Of a stretch of DNA of 64,000 nt, positions 7,505 to 16,942 are shown piece after piece. A program made the translations under genes and the position numbers. The stretch comes from Nocardia panacis (GTDB lineage Bacteria; Actinomycetota; Actinomycetes; Mycobacteriales; Mycobacteriaceae), in assembly GCF_003598715.1 (NCBI RefSeq), contig NZ_QZFU01000010.1, forward strand, positions 248,001-312,000, read 5' to 3'. Numbering within the stretch: the first letter of the stretch is position 1; each line of letters opens with the position of its first letter. Under the pieces are notes generated by a model, which had not been told where the DNA came from, made no database searches, and worked only from the letters and a program-made list of their open reading frames with translations.

Positions 7505-8482
7505 ATGGGACACGACCACGGGCACGATGAGCACGGGCACGACCACGGCCACAGCCACGGCGTCTCCGCCGATGCGGACAAGCGCTGGCTGACCATCGGC
7601 CTGGTGCTCATCACCGGGTTCATGGCGGTCGAGGTGGTCATCGGCATCCTGGCCAATTCGCTGGCGTTGATCTCCGACGCCGCGCATATGCTCACCGACG
7701 CGGCCTCGATCGTGCTCGCGCTGACCGCCATCCGTCTCGCCGCCCGCCCGGCCAGGGGCAAGTACACCTACGGCTACAAGCGGGCCGAGATCCTGTCGGC
7801 CCAAGCCAACGGGCTGACGCTGCTGCTGCTCGCCGCCTGGCTGACCTACGAGTCGGTGCGCAGGCTGATCTCCCCGCCCGAGGTCACCGGCGGGCTGGTG
7901 GTGATCACCGCGCTCGCGGGCATCGTGATCAATGTGCTGGCCAGTTGGGCATTGAGCAAGGCCAATCGGTCCAGCCTGAATGTGGAGGGCGCGTTCCAGC
8001 ACGTGCTCAATGACCTGTACGGCTTCATCGCCACCGCCGTGGCGGGCGTCGTCGTCCTGCTCACCGGATTCGCCAGGGCCGACGCCATCGCCTCGCTGAT
8101 CGTGGTGGTGCTCATGGTGAAGGCGGGCTACGGTCTGGTCCGCGAATCCGGTCGAATCTTCCTGGAGGCCGCGCCCGCGGGCGTCGACCCGGACGCCGTC
8201 GGCCGCAAGCTGGCCGGTATCGAGGGTGTGGACGAGGTGCACGACCTGCACATCTGGCAGATCACCTCGGGCAGCCCGGCCCTGTCGGCCCATGTGCTGG
8301 TGCGCAGCCACGCCGACTGCCACGGTCTGCGGCAGCGCTTCGAGGACATTCTCGAGCACGAATTCGGCATCACCCACACGACACTTCAGGTCGACCACAC
8401 CGACGAGGCGGCGACCGAACACGAGCGCGACGAGCACTGCGCCGAGGCGCACGGGCCGGTGCACCGCATCGGGCAGCACTGA
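7505..8482 (+). CDS. Cation diffusion facilitator (CzcD/ZitB-like) metal exporter
   Basis: The 325-residue inner-membrane protein has a His/Asp/Gly-rich cytosolic N-terminus (residues 2-20, repeated 'GHDH'), about six transmembrane helices and a C-terminal cytosolic domain. The metal site is seen as 'SDAAHMLTDA' in the second helix and 'HVLNDLYG' in the fifth, the HxxxD pairs of the Zn/Cd/Co exporters. The C-terminal domain has 'VHDLHIWQ' and 'THTTLQVDH', and the tail is again His-rich. The ATG is preceded by AGGAG. It likely exports zinc or a similar divalent metal in exchange for protons. Monocistronic, with a hairpin terminator downstream. Confidence 0.92.
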   Translation: MGHDHGHDEHGHDHGHSHGVSADADKRWLTIGLVLITGFMAVEVVIGILANSLALISDAAHMLTDAASIVLALTAIRLAARPARGKYTYGYKRAEILSAQANGLTLLLLAAWLTYESVRRLISPPEVTGGLVVITALAGIVINVLASWALSKANRSSLNVEGAFQHVLNDLYGFIATAVAGVVVLLTGFARADAIASLIVVVLMVKAGYGLVRESGRIFLEAAPAGVDPDAVGRKLAGIEGVDEVHDLHIWQITSGSPALSAHVLVRSHADCHGLRQRFEDILEHEFGITHTTLQVDHTDEAATEHERDEHCAEAHGPVHRIGQH

Positions 8483-8512
8483 ACCAACGCCATTCGTCGG
8501 CCAGGCGGGCAA

Positions 8513-8551
8513 CCGGCGGGGCGGCACCGGATTCCGGCGCCGCCCCGTCGG
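8513..8551. terminator. Strong hairpin between convergent genes
   Basis: Thirteen-base arms at 8513-8525 and 8539-8551 pair with a single G-T wobble around a 13-base loop. It lies in the 72-bp gap between the CDF exporter stop and the convergent FadD-like stop. There is no T-tract, as is common for actinobacterial terminators. It probably serves both strands. Confidence 0.6.
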
Positions 8552-8554
8552 CGT

Positions 8555-10453
8555 TCAGGCTTGCGCCACATCCGGAAATGCCTGCTGCTGATAGCCGCCG
8601 CGCAGCGTGCCCTCCAGATACGCGGCCCGGCACGCGCGGCGGGCGATCTTGCCGCTCGAGGTGCGCGGAATCGATCCGGCGGGGACCAGCAGCAGGTCGC
8701 GCACGGTGACCCCGTGGCGCACCGCGATGGCCGCGCGCACCGTGTCGGCGATCGGTCCCGGATCCAATTTGCCCGCGCCCGTGCCCCGTTCGGCCACCAT
8801 CACCAGTTGTTCGGAGGTGTCGCGCGGATCGAAGCGCAGCCCGGAGTGGCTGCCCTGTTCGAAGACCGAGGACGGCAACTGGTTGGCGGGCACCGAGAAG
8901 GCCGCCACGAAACCGGGCCGCAGCGCGGTGCTCGATTCCTGTGCCGACAGCTCCAGATCCTGCGGATAGTGATTGCGGCCGTCCACGATCACCAGATCCT
9001 TGACCCGACCGGTGATGTACAGCTCGCCGTCGAGATAGCAGCCGTAGTCGCCGGTGCGCATCCAATTCGCCTGCGGATCGGCGCCCTCGGCGTGGCTGTG
9101 TTCCTGACGGGTCCGCAATTTCGCCCGGAAGGTGGCCTCGGAATCGACCGACCTGCCCCAATATCCGCGGCCGATATTCTTGCCGTGCAACCAGATCTCG
9201 CCGACCTGCCCGTCGGGTCGCTCGACCCCGGTGGCCGGATCGACGATGGCGGCCCACTGCGACAGCGACACGTATCCGCACGACACCTGCGCCACCGCGG
9301 CTTCCGCGTGCTGATCGACCTCGACCATGCGCCCGGCATTGAGCCGGTTCCGGTCGACGTAGACGAATTTCGCCTCGTCGTCGCGTTTCGTGGCGGAGAC
9401 GAACAGCGTCGCCTCGGCCATGCCGTAGCAGGGCTTGATGGCCGTCTTGGGCAGACCGTAGGGTGCGAACGCCTCGTTGAACTTCTTCATCGAGGCCACC
9501 GACACCGGCTCGCTGCCATTGATCAACCCGATCACATTGGACAGGTCCAGGGTGGCCCCCGCCTTGGGCATTCCGCGCGCCGCCGCATGCTCGTAGGCGA
9601 AATTCGGTGCGGCCGAGTAGATCTCGGCACCGTCGGCCTGCGCCGCCAACTCCCGGATCCAGCGCGAGGGCCTGCGCACGAAGGCGCTCGGCGACATGAT
9701 GGTGATGAATTTGCCGCCCATCATGGGCAGGATCACGCACAGCAGACCCATATCGTGGAACATCGGCAACCAGGTGACCCCGCGCGCCTTCTCGGTGATG
9801 CCGATGGCGTCGATCATCTGCAGCAGGTTGGTGCCCACCGCGCGGTGGGTGATCTCCACCCCGGCCGGAACCCTGGTGGATCCGGAGGTGTACTGCAGAT
9901 AGGCCACGTCATCGATGTCGATGTGCGGGCGCACGTACCCGGCGCTGACGCTGTCGGGCAGCGCGTCGACCGCGATGATGCGCGGCCTGCGCGTGGCAGG
10001 TAGCTGCCGGAACAGGTCCCGTACGCCACCGGCCGCAGTGCCCACCGTGAGGATGGCCGTCGGGGTGCAGTCGCCGAGCACCGCGTGCAGCCGGTCGGTG
10101 TGGCCCGCCTCGTCCGGATCGAACAGCGGGACCGCGATATTGCCCGCGGCCACCGCCGCGAAGATGGACACGACGTAGTCCAGGCCCTGTGGCGCGAGGA
10201 TCGCCACCCTGTCGCCCGGTGCCGCCACCTGCTGCAACCGGGCCGCGACCGCGCGCAGCCTGGTGCTGAACTGATTCCAGGTGAGGTCGAGGTATTCGCC
10301 GTCGCGCTCGCGGGAGTAGTCGATGTAGCGGTACGCGAGCTCGTCACCGTTTTCCGCGGTGTGCTTGTCCAGGAAGTCGATCAGGGTTTGACCACCAGGG
10401 ATCCTGATGTTGCCCGTCTCGTCAAGATAGTCATCGAAGGTCTCGCCGATCAT
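8555..10453 (-). CDS. FadD32-like long-chain fatty acyl-AMP ligase
   Basis: The 632-residue adenylate-forming enzyme is very close in pattern to mycobacterial FadD32: '[15 protein letters not shown]' near residue 80, the ATP-binding '[10 protein letters not shown]' followed by '[15 protein letters not shown]', then '[14 protein letters not shown]'-type and 'LINGSEPV', '[10 protein letters not shown]', and '[23 protein letters not shown]'. FadD32 activates very-long-chain meromycolic acids as acyl-adenylates and loads them on the condensing synthase Pks13. Here the upstream partner is a ketoacyl synthase, not Pks13, so this may be a paralogue feeding another lipid. It lies 101 bp downstream of that gene in the same orientation, probably as an operon. 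Confidence 0.85.
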   Translation of the reverse strand: MIGETFDDYLDETGNIRIPGGQTLIDFLDKHTAENGDELAYRYIDYSRERDGEYLDLTWNQFSTRLRAVAARLQQVAAPGDRVAILAPQGLDYVVSIFAAVAAGNIAVPLFDPDEAGHTDRLHAVLGDCTPTAILTVGTAAGGVRDLFRQLPATRRPRIIAVDALPDSVSAGYVRPHIDIDDVAYLQYTSGSTRVPAGVEITHRAVGTNLLQMIDAIGITEKARGVTWLPMFHDMGLLCVILPMMGGKFITIMSPSAFVRRPSRWIRELAAQADGAEIYSAAPNFAYEHAAARGMPKAGATLDLSNVIGLINGSEPVSVASMKKFNEAFAPYGLPKTAIKPCYGMAEATLFVSATKRDDEAKFVYVDRNRLNAGRMVEVDQHAEAAVAQVSCGYVSLSQWAAIVDPATGVERPDGQVGEIWLHGKNIGRGYWGRSVDSEATFRAKLRTRQEHSHAEGADPQANWMRTGDYGCYLDGELYITGRVKDLVIVDGRNHYPQDLELSAQESSTALRPGFVAAFSVPANQLPSSVFEQGSHSGLRFDPRDTSEQLVMVAERGTGAGKLDPGPIADTVRAAIAVRHGVTVRDLLLVPAGSIPRTSSGKIARRACRAAYLEGTLRGGYQQQAFPDVAQA

Positions 10454-10554
10454 TCCTTATCCCTTTTCAAGGCATTCCAGATGTAGCGGCCGAAGTGTCC
10501 GCGGGCTTCTCGGGTTCTCGCGCGGCGGTCCGCTGGGTAGCGGCCGAAGGCGAT

Positions 10555-11805
10555 TCAGTACCGGCCGAAGGCGATGGCGACATTATGGCCGCCGAAGCCG
10601 AATGAATTGTTGATGGCGTAGTCGATCCGGCCGGGTCGCGCGCTGCCGTGCACGACGTCGAGTTCTATTCCGGGATCCTGTTCTTCCAGATTCAGTGTCG
10701 GTGGGACGATTCCGTCCCGGATGCTCAGCACCGTGAGCACCGATTCCAGCGCGCCGACCGCGCCGATGGAGTGGCCCAACGCCGATTTGGGCGCGTAGAC
10801 CGAGGGGTGGGTGCCCACCGCCGCCCGGATGGCCAAAGCCTCGGCGGTATCGCCGATGGAGGTGGAGGTGGCATGGGCGTTGATATGGGCGATATCGGAT
10901 TTCGCCAGGCCCGATTTCTGCATGGCCCTGGTCATGGCGCGGGCCGCGCCCTTGCCCTCCGGATCCGGCGCCACCAGGTGGAATCCGTCGGAGGTGACGG
11001 CCGCGCCGAGCAGCCTGGCGTGGATGGTCGCGCCGCGCGCCTTGGCATGCTCCTCGGTCTCGATGGTCATCAGCGCGCCCGCCTCGCCGAAGACGAAGCC
11101 GTCGCGGTTCTTGTCGAACGGGCGCGAGGCCGATTTCGGATCGTCGTTGCGGGTGCTCATGGCGCGCATCATGGTGAACGCGGCGATGGGCAGCGCCTGG
11201 ATGGTGCCCTCCACGCCGCCGGTGACCACCATGTCGGCATCGCCCATGACGATCATCCGCCAGGCATTGGCGATCGCCTCCGAACCCGACGAGCACGCCG
11301 AAACCGGGGTGTGCACACCGGCCTTCGCGCCGAGTTCGATACCGACCAGGGCCGCCGCGCCATTGGGCATGATGGCCTGCACGGCCAGCGGCGAGACCTT
11401 GCGGTAGCCACCGTTCTCCATTTTGAAGCGCGAGTCGACGATCATCTCCGCGCCACCGAGTCCGGTGCCGATGGATACGGCGAGCCGGTTGCGGTCGACG
11501 GTCGGGCTGCCCGCGTTCTTCCAGGACTCGCGGGCCAGGACCAGCGCCATCTGCTGCACGTAGGCCAGGCGGCGCACCTCCTCCTTGGGCAGGCCCACCG
11601 AGGGGCTCACCTTCAGGTGCCCGCCGATGCGCACCGGCAGCTCGTATTGGTCGAGGAACGGGTCATCGATGGCATCGATGCCGCTCTCCCCGTTCAGCAG
11701 ACCCTTCCAGGTCGAGTCGACATCACCCGAGATCGAGGTCGTTGCCGCGACACTGGTGACGACGACATCGGGAAAGCTCCCGTTCCGCTGGCCAGAACTC
11801 GCCAT
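10555..11805 (-). CDS. Beta-ketoacyl-[ACP] synthase, KasA/KasB (FabF) type
   Basis: Starting at ATG 11805 gives 416 residues, the length of mycobacterial KasA. The catalytic Cys is at residue 171 ('SACSSGSEA'), as in KasA; the two His residues are in '[12 protein letters not shown]' and '[12 protein letters not shown]', and the C-terminal '[10 protein letters not shown]' is intact. The enzyme elongates ACP-bound long acyl chains with malonyl-ACP, as in meromycolate synthesis. No acpM or accD gene flanks it, unlike the main FAS-II cluster, so this may be a second KAS dedicated to the lipid used by the neighbouring acyl-AMP ligase. Confidence 0.87.
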   Translation of the reverse strand: MASSGQRNGSFPDVVVTSVAATTSISGDVDSTWKGLLNGESGIDAIDDPFLDQYELPVRIGGHLKVSPSVGLPKEEVRRLAYVQQMALVLARESWKNAGSPTVDRNRLAVSIGTGLGGAEMIVDSRFKMENGGYRKVSPLAVQAIMPNGAAALVGIELGAKAGVHTPVSACSSGSEAIANAWRMIVMGDADMVVTGGVEGTIQALPIAAFTMMRAMSTRNDDPKSASRPFDKNRDGFVFGEAGALMTIETEEHAKARGATIHARLLGAAVTSDGFHLVAPDPEGKGAARAMTRAMQKSGLAKSDIAHINAHATSTSIGDTAEALAIRAAVGTHPSVYAPKSALGHSIGAVGALESVLTVLSIRDGIVPPTLNLEEQDPGIELDVVHGSARPGRIDYAINNSFGFGGHNVAIAFGRY

Positions 11806-12115
11806 TCTTCGCTCACTTTCCGTTATGTGGGTACATCCGGAAACACTGATCGAGATCGCGCGCAGGAGTCGGGCCGTTCGAACGGACCCGGCGTGACCGG
11901 CAAAAGCTACATTATCGAAGCGGTCCGGGTGCCGCCGGTCGGGTGGCACCCGGTGGAAGTGAGAATAGCGAGCGTTGCGCGAATATCACTATTCCCGTCC
12001 GCGGCGGGCATTCCGCGACGACCAGAGCCCTTGTCGGCCAGCAGTTTTACCATGGGGGCGCAGCCTGTCCGATTCGTCCCTTGGGATAGCCGTTCGGCTG
12101 CTGATACCCGCGCGA

Positions 12116-12150
12116 CCGTCGTGCGGCCCCCTCCAAAGTCCGCACGACGG
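12116..12150. repeat. Perfect 11-bp inverted repeat
   Basis: CCGTCGTGCGG and CCGCACGACGG are separated by 13 bases and end about 310 bp upstream of the ketoacyl synthase start and 447 bp before the lipoprotein gene. No T-tract follows. It could be a regulator site or a terminator for an unseen transcript; only the symmetry is certain. Confidence 0.55.
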
Positions 12151-12423
12151 CCACCGGTTGGTGTCCGTCGCGGCCGCCTCGTTGCGGGTCGCGTCGAACC
12201 GGCAATCGAAACACGGATTCCATTGTGGCGCAACCCCGGACGACGATTCGGGGGCGCGGACCCCAATTCCGGCGGCTGTCGCATCGCGTCCGGCGCCACT
12301 AGCCTGGGCGCGGGGTCCGCTTCATCGACCCCCGGTGCTCGCGGGAGTGCCCGCCGGCACGCACGGGGCGCACCTGATGTTCCGCATGGCATGGGAGCGC
12401 CCGCCGGTGCGCGGCATCCCGCC

Positions 12424-12480
12424 CGATGCCGGGACCGCGCCCGCCGCCCGGCCTCCACCGGCCGGCGGGCGTCGGCATCG
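12424..12480. ncRNA. Possible structured leader: nested stem-loop
   Basis: An outer stem (CGATGCC 12424-12430 with GGCATCG 12474-12480) encloses a 9-bp stem (12438-12446 with 12463-12471), which encloses a CCGG/CCGG stem (12448-12451 with 12458-12461) and a six-base loop. It lies about 115 bases upstream of the lipoprotein start at 12597, where a 5' leader would be. The pairing is seen directly; an RNA function is only inferred, and GC-rich sequence makes chance stems common. Confidence 0.3.
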
Positions 12481-12596
12481 CGCTGCGAGCCTGCCGATCA
12501 AGCCGTTGACACGCCGCGCCGTGCCAACGCGGGCATGCCGCCGACCTGTGGTGGAATCGAGCGGCTCGGTCCACCATCGGCGCGGAGGGAGACGGC

Positions 12597-13721
12597 TTGT
12601 TGCGGTCGCTGATTCGATGGGCCGTCGTCGCCACCGTCGCGGTCGGCTCGATCGGATGCGCGCGAGACGACCGGCACGTCGATGCGGCGACGGCGGGTAT
12701 CGCGGTGCGAGCGGGCGTCGATGGTCTGCTGCTGCACGGGCAGCGGTGGTGGCCTTCGGGATTCAATGCGCCGCAGTTGGGCACCCGCTACTCGATCAAT
12801 GTCGGCTGCGGCGCGGAGACCGATGCGGACGCCTATTTCGAACGGCTGCCACCGAATTCGCTGACCAGGTTCAATCTCTTCCAGGCCCTCGCCGTCGACA
12901 AGACCAACAACACCATGAACTTCCAAGCGGTCGACGCCGTATTCCGGGCCGCCGAACGAAGCAGGCAGTTGGTGCTGCCGGTGCTCGCCCCGCAGGACGG
13001 TGGCTGCGACGACGACCGATTCAAACAGCACGACTGGTACATCGATGGCTGGACCGCCACCGAGCCGGTGCCGGGCCGGGCGGTGCTGAGCTTCCGCGAC
13101 TGGGTCGCCACGGCCGTGGACCGCTGGAAAGACGTTCCGGTTCTGGCAGGCTGGGAATTGATGGGTGAGGCCGAGGCCAGTGTGTGCGGCGATGCCGAAT
13201 GCAGCGCGGCGCGGCGGACCTGCCCCGCCGACGCAGCCAGGGTGCTGCGTCAATTCATGGACCGGGCGGGCGGCCTGGTGCGCGAGCGCGATCCGGGCCG
13301 AATCATCTTCGCCGGGTTCGCCGGCGGGGGCCAGTGCGGAACGGCGGGCGAGGACTACCGCTATGTCGGGGCCTCACCGAAACTGGATGTGCTCGACTAC
13401 CACGACTATTCGCCGGATCTGACCACACTGCCCGGCAATAGCTGGGACGGGCTCGCGGTGCGGCTGCGGCAGGCGCGCGAACTCGGCAAACCGCTGCTCA
13501 TCGGCGAGGTGGGCGTGAAGGCCGGTGGCTGCGAGAGTTTGGCGGCCCGACGCGTCGATCTGGGGCGCAAACTCACCACTCAGCGCGATGCGGGCGCGGC
13601 GGGTGCGCTGCTGTGGGCGTTCGTTCCGGATCCACGTTCGAGCGAGTGCACCTGGGATATCGGACCGGAAGATCCGCTGTGGGGGCTTGTCGCCGAACGG
13701 ATCACGCTGACGCCGCAGTAG
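12597..13721 (+). CDS. Lipoprotein, glycoside hydrolase family 5/39-like
   Basis: This 374-residue exported protein has a lipobox 'VGSIGC' at about residues 16-21 after a short hydrophobic stretch. The body looks like a TIM-barrel glycosidase: 'SGFNAPQLGTRY' at the start, 'GWELMGEAEAS' where family-5 enzymes have the acid/base Glu (normally preceded by Asn), 'YHDYSPD', and 'KPLLIGEVGVKAGG' with the probable nucleophile Glu. The Asn-to-Gly change before the acid/base position is a caution for classical activity. The start is TTG at 12597 or 12600 after GGGAG. It converges end-to-end with the glycosyltransferase operon (stops at 13721/13722), which suggests a role in trimming the exported glycan, as BcsZ-type hydrolases do in cellulose systems. 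Confidence 0.7.
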   Translation: MLRSLIRWAVVATVAVGSIGCARDDRHVDAATAGIAVRAGVDGLLLHGQRWWPSGFNAPQLGTRYSINVGCGAETDADAYFERLPPNSLTRFNLFQALAVDKTNNTMNFQAVDAVFRAAERSRQLVLPVLAPQDGGCDDDRFKQHDWYIDGWTATEPVPGRAVLSFRDWVATAVDRWKDVPVLAGWELMGEAEASVCGDAECSAARRTCPADAARVLRQFMDRAGGLVRERDPGRIIFAGFAGGGQCGTAGEDYRYVGASPKLDVLDYHDYSPDLTTLPGNSWDGLAVRLRQARELGKPLLIGEVGVKAGGCESLAARRVDLGRKLTTQRDAGAAGALLWAFVPDPRSSECTWDIGPEDPLWGLVAERITLTPQ

Positions 13722-15485
13722 TCAATTCGCGCCGAGGACATGGTAGAGACGCCAATTCGGCTGCCCCGCACCATCATTTGGTACTTCCAACGCCAATGTC
13801 GCCACACCGGCACCGTTCTCGTAGATGGTGGGGTATCGCCGATTCACCGCGTCGGAGGTCCCGCGCCCCTCGTTCGGCACGGCCAGAATGTATTTCACGC
13901 CCCGTTCCGCGGGCCGGTTCAGCACCCGGACGAAATCGCGATCGGACGGAATGACGAATTGATCGGGTCGGCGCGAGGCCGCCGAGACCGCGAATCCGTA
14001 GACGGTGTCCATCAGGATCGCCCCGCGCGGCAGGCGCAGATCGTCGAGGTAGTCGGCCAGTTTGCGCTCGGTGGAGAAGGTGGCCGCGATACGGCGCTGA
14101 TCGGCGTTGTAGGGCGTGGCATTGTCGGGTTCGGGAAACAGCACCTCTTTGAGCGCGTACTCCTGCACTGCCATGGTCTGGCTGGTCATCCCCCAACCGG
14201 TGAGCGGGACCGAAGCCGCGATCAGCAGCAAGGCCAGTGCCATCACGGCCGCCGCGGGTCCCATCATCGGTCGGGCGGCATGTCGGCCCGAGGGGAAAGC
14301 CCGTGCGGGAGCGGACAATACGGCGTTCTTGCCCGGACGACGACTCGGCGGCAGCGCCCGCGCCGCGGTCAGCTGCATGGCCAGGACCACCGCCAAGGGG
14401 ATGGCCGCCACATAGAACCGCAGGAAGGCGAAGGTCGACCCGCTCGCGTAGCTGAACGCCTGGAACGCGAGCACCGCACCGCACAGCAGCAGCGGCACCA
14501 GCACCGCAGCGTCGCGCCTGCGCCAGCCCAACGCGGCGGCGATGGGCACCAGGATCGGCAGTGCCGGACCAAGAATCAGCGTCGCGGCGAGCGCGTACTC
14601 CAGCGCCGGGCCGAACTGCGATTGGGTCTGCCCGCCTTCCTGAGCCAGGATCGCGGTATTGCCGTACTGGGAGGTGAACTGCTGGAACGCCTGTCCGGTG
14701 ATGAGCCAACTGGTGAGCGCCCAGACGAAGAAGGCCAGCGCACCCGGCACGCCGATCAGCACCAGATCCATGATCGCCGAGTACCAGCGGTTGCGCTGCC
14801 CCCGACCGCGCCGGTAGGTGATGACGAAGACGAGCACACCCGCCGCGACGGCAGGCGCCACCGCGTCGTAGCGGGTCAGGTAGGCCAGCCCGAAGGCGAC
14901 CCCGCAGGCGGTGAGGTCGTGCGCGTCATCGGTGCGCACCCAGCGGATCAGTCTGCGGATCGCCCAGCACAGGCAGAACAGGAATGGCGCCTCGCTCATC
15001 CCGTTCGCGCCGTAGAACACCACCATCGGGTTGAGCGCGAAAGCGGCGGTGACGCCCGCGATCATCCACCACGGCAGTCCGCGATCGGTGCCGATACCGA
15101 AGATCATCAGCACCGCGCCGCCCATGAACAGCGCCGACATGATCACGCCCGACAAACCCCAGTGCGTCAGCCAGGGCAGCCACGGCGAGAACGCGACGAA
15201 GGGCAGTTGGGCCAGTGAGGTGAGCGGGGTGAAGACGAATCCGATGGCCGACAGGTGCGGGTCGCGACTGAACAGCGCGGACTCGGTGGCCTGTACCCGG
15301 CTCAGCGCATCGCCCATCAGGAAGCCGTGGCCCACGCTGAGCAGGACACCGAAGGCCAGGTACAGCAGTGTCGCCGCGCCGAAGACCGCCCAGCGCATCC
15401 GCACGGGCGGCTCCGCCGCGCGTCTCGACGACGCCTCGGCGGCGAACCGACGGGTCGGTGGCGCGGGTTCGATCAGTGCGGTCAC
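13722..15485 (-). CDS. GT-C-like polytopic membrane protein
   Basis: The 587-residue protein has about 10-12 transmembrane helices, a cytosolic N-terminus and a C-terminal extracytoplasmic domain of about 150 residues. Its layout is that of GT-C glycosyltransferases, which use lipid-linked sugars outside the membrane: an acidic first loop 'GDALSRVQATES', then 'MVVFYGANGMSEAPFLF' and 'AYLTRYDAV'. The start is GTG 15485, and GTGA overlaps the stop of the upstream glycosyltransferase. As the last gene of the operon it may add side-chain sugars or transfer the glycan; activity is inferred from topology alone. Confidence 0.65.
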   Translation of the reverse strand: MTALIEPAPPTRRFAAEASSRRAAEPPVRMRWAVFGAATLLYLAFGVLLSVGHGFLMGDALSRVQATESALFSRDPHLSAIGFVFTPLTSLAQLPFVAFSPWLPWLTHWGLSGVIMSALFMGGAVLMIFGIGTDRGLPWWMIAGVTAAFALNPMVVFYGANGMSEAPFLFCLCWAIRRLIRWVRTDDAHDLTACGVAFGLAYLTRYDAVAPAVAAGVLVFVITYRRGRGQRNRWYSAIMDLVLIGVPGALAFFVWALTSWLITGQAFQQFTSQYGNTAILAQEGGQTQSQFGPALEYALAATLILGPALPILVPIAAALGWRRRDAAVLVPLLLCGAVLAFQAFSYASGSTFAFLRFYVAAIPLAVVLAMQLTAARALPPSRRPGKNAVLSAPARAFPSGRHAARPMMGPAAAVMALALLLIAASVPLTGWGMTSQTMAVQEYALKEVLFPEPDNATPYNADQRRIAATFSTERKLADYLDDLRLPRGAILMDTVYGFAVSAASRRPDQFVIPSDRDFVRVLNRPAERGVKYILAVPNEGRGTSDAVNRRYPTIYENGAGVATLALEVPNDGAGQPNWRLYHVLGAN

Positions 15486-16942
15486 TTCTCCCCCTCGGTC
15501 GCCGCGGCCGTGCCGAGGCCGTGAAAGGTCTTCTCCCAGTAGGAAGGTTGGCGAATGAGCTGATAGCAGCCCTTGGTCGAGGCGATACTCATCATCACCC
15601 AGTACAGCGGCACCGTCAGGCAGGCCCAGATCAGGTCGGGGCGGTTGTTCTCCCGGCAGGCCAGCAGATTCATGTAGATCGTCGCGGAATTGCCGAGGAT
15701 CAGGGCGATCAGCGCCGGGAAGTAGACGACCGACGGGAAGAGATGCCCGATCACGCTGGGCTGCCCCAGAATCCAGGACAGCGAGATGAACCAGAACACC
15801 AGGTTCAGGCAGGCGATGACGGGCGTCCCCGCCAGGAACAGGGTGAATCGGATGAAGCTGACCGGTCCGATCCGCCGCCACAGCTGGATCGGCCGCCGGG
15901 TGTGCACCAGCCAGGATTGCAGATAGCCCTTGTACCACCGTGATCGCTGCCGCACCCAGTTGATCGGATCCGGATTGGCCTCCTCCAGGGTGGTCGAATC
16001 CAGTACGGCCGTCGAATATCCCACCGCCGCCAGCCGCACGCCGAGGTCGGCGTCCTCGGTGACGTTGTACGGGTCCCAGGCCCCGATATCCTCCAGGATG
16101 CGCCGCTGGAAGTGATTGGAGGTGCCGCCCAAGGGAATCGGCGCCGCGCTGCGCATCAGCCCCGGCAGCAGATAGCCGAACCACAGGCCGTAGTCCATGG
16201 TGAACCACGCGGTCAGCAGGTTCTGGCGGGCATTGTGGAAGGAGAGTTTGGCCTGCACGCAGGCGACCGTGTCGGGCAGATCCGCGAAAGCCGCGACGAC
16301 CCTGCGCAATTGGAGCGGATCGGGAATGTCCTCGGCGTCGTAGATGGTGACGATATCCCCGGTGGCCAGGTGCATACCGTAGTTGCATGCCTTGGGTTTG
16401 GTGCGCGGTTGCGCCTCGGGCACCAGAACCATCGTCACGTAGTCGATCTCGCCGCCGATCCCGGCAGCGCGGGCGGCCTCGATGGTGGGTTCGTCGTCCT
16501 CCTCGAGCAACAGCAGCACCTGCATTCTGTCCCTCGGGTAATTCAGCCCGCTCAGTGCGCCGATCAGGTCGCCGACGACCTCCGGTTCGCCGTAGGCGGG
16601 CACCAGGATGGTGTAGGGCGGCAGATCGGCGTCGCCGAGGGCGAGGGCGCGCTCGTCGGAGACCGTCATGATGGCGTCGCGGGGCAGTCCGCGCTTGAAG
16701 ATCAAGACCCGGTCCAGCATGCCCGCCAGGTAGATCAGCGTGCACAGGCCGACGAGCACCGTGCAGGTGCCCATCGGGCGTATCGCCGCGCACACCGCGA
16801 TCAGCAGCACGCAGCCGATGGCGGTATTGCGCTGCCACGGCAGGAAGGCCACCGACGCCGACATCATCGGATCCTGCTCGCGCAGACCGTCCACCGCGAA
16901 GTGCAACGCGCGAGCGGAGGCGGGATCGAGTTCGCGGCTCAT
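15482..16942 (-). CDS. Processive family 2 glycosyltransferase (BcsA/cellulose synthase-like)
   Basis: The 486-residue protein has two N-terminal transmembrane helices, a cytosolic GT-A domain and about four C-terminal helices. The catalytic set of processive synthases is present: 'YTILVPAYGEPEVV' (UDP-sugar strand), 'IYDAED' (DxD), 'VTEDADLG' (TED) and 'QRSRW' (Q-x-x-RW). The substrate-side 'LGGTSNHFQ' resembles cellulose and hyaluronan synthases. There is no PilZ domain, so direct c-di-GMP control as in BcsA is not expected from this subunit. The ATG overlaps the preceding stop (ATGA). With the BcsB-like gene in the same operon it probably makes and extrudes a beta-linked glycan. Confidence 0.85.
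   Translation of the reverse strand: MSRELDPASARALHFAVDGLREQDPMMSASVAFLPWQRNTAIGCVLLIAVCAAIRPMGTCTVLVGLCTLIYLAGMLDRVLIFKRGLPRDAIMTVSDERALALGDADLPPYTILVPAYGEPEVVGDLIGALSGLNYPRDRMQVLLLLEEDDEPTIEAARAAGIGGEIDYVTMVLVPEAQPRTKPKACNYGMHLATGDIVTIYDAEDIPDPLQLRRVVAAFADLPDTVACVQAKLSFHNARQNLLTAWFTMDYGLWFGYLLPGLMRSAAPIPLGGTSNHFQRRILEDIGAWDPYNVTEDADLGVRLAAVGYSTAVLDSTTLEEANPDPINWVRQRSRWYKGYLQSWLVHTRRPIQLWRRIGPVSFIRFTLFLAGTPVIACLNLVFWFISLSWILGQPSVIGHLFPSVVYFPALIALILGNSATIYMNLLACRENNRPDLIWACLTVPLYWVMMSIASTKGCYQLIRQPSYWEKTFHGLGTAAATEGEK

Larger units (their letters stand above)
11806..12596. other. 790-bp gene-free region with several stem-loops
   Basis: No frame on either strand has recognisable protein features; long frames here are the open antisense of GC-rich sequence. 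The region should contain the ketoacyl synthase promoter at its left and that of the lipoprotein gene at its right. Three perfect inverted repeats were found: 11925-11933/11945-11953 (9 bp), 12116-12126/12140-12150 (11 bp) and the nested structure at 12424-12480. Confidence 0.6.

Noticed and set aside
10648..12612. A 654-codon open frame on the plus strand across the KAS gene and the gene-free region
   Set aside because: It is the open antisense frame of GC-rich coding sequence: Arg/Gly/His-rich, no domain motifs, and it covers the well-supported KAS gene on the other strand.
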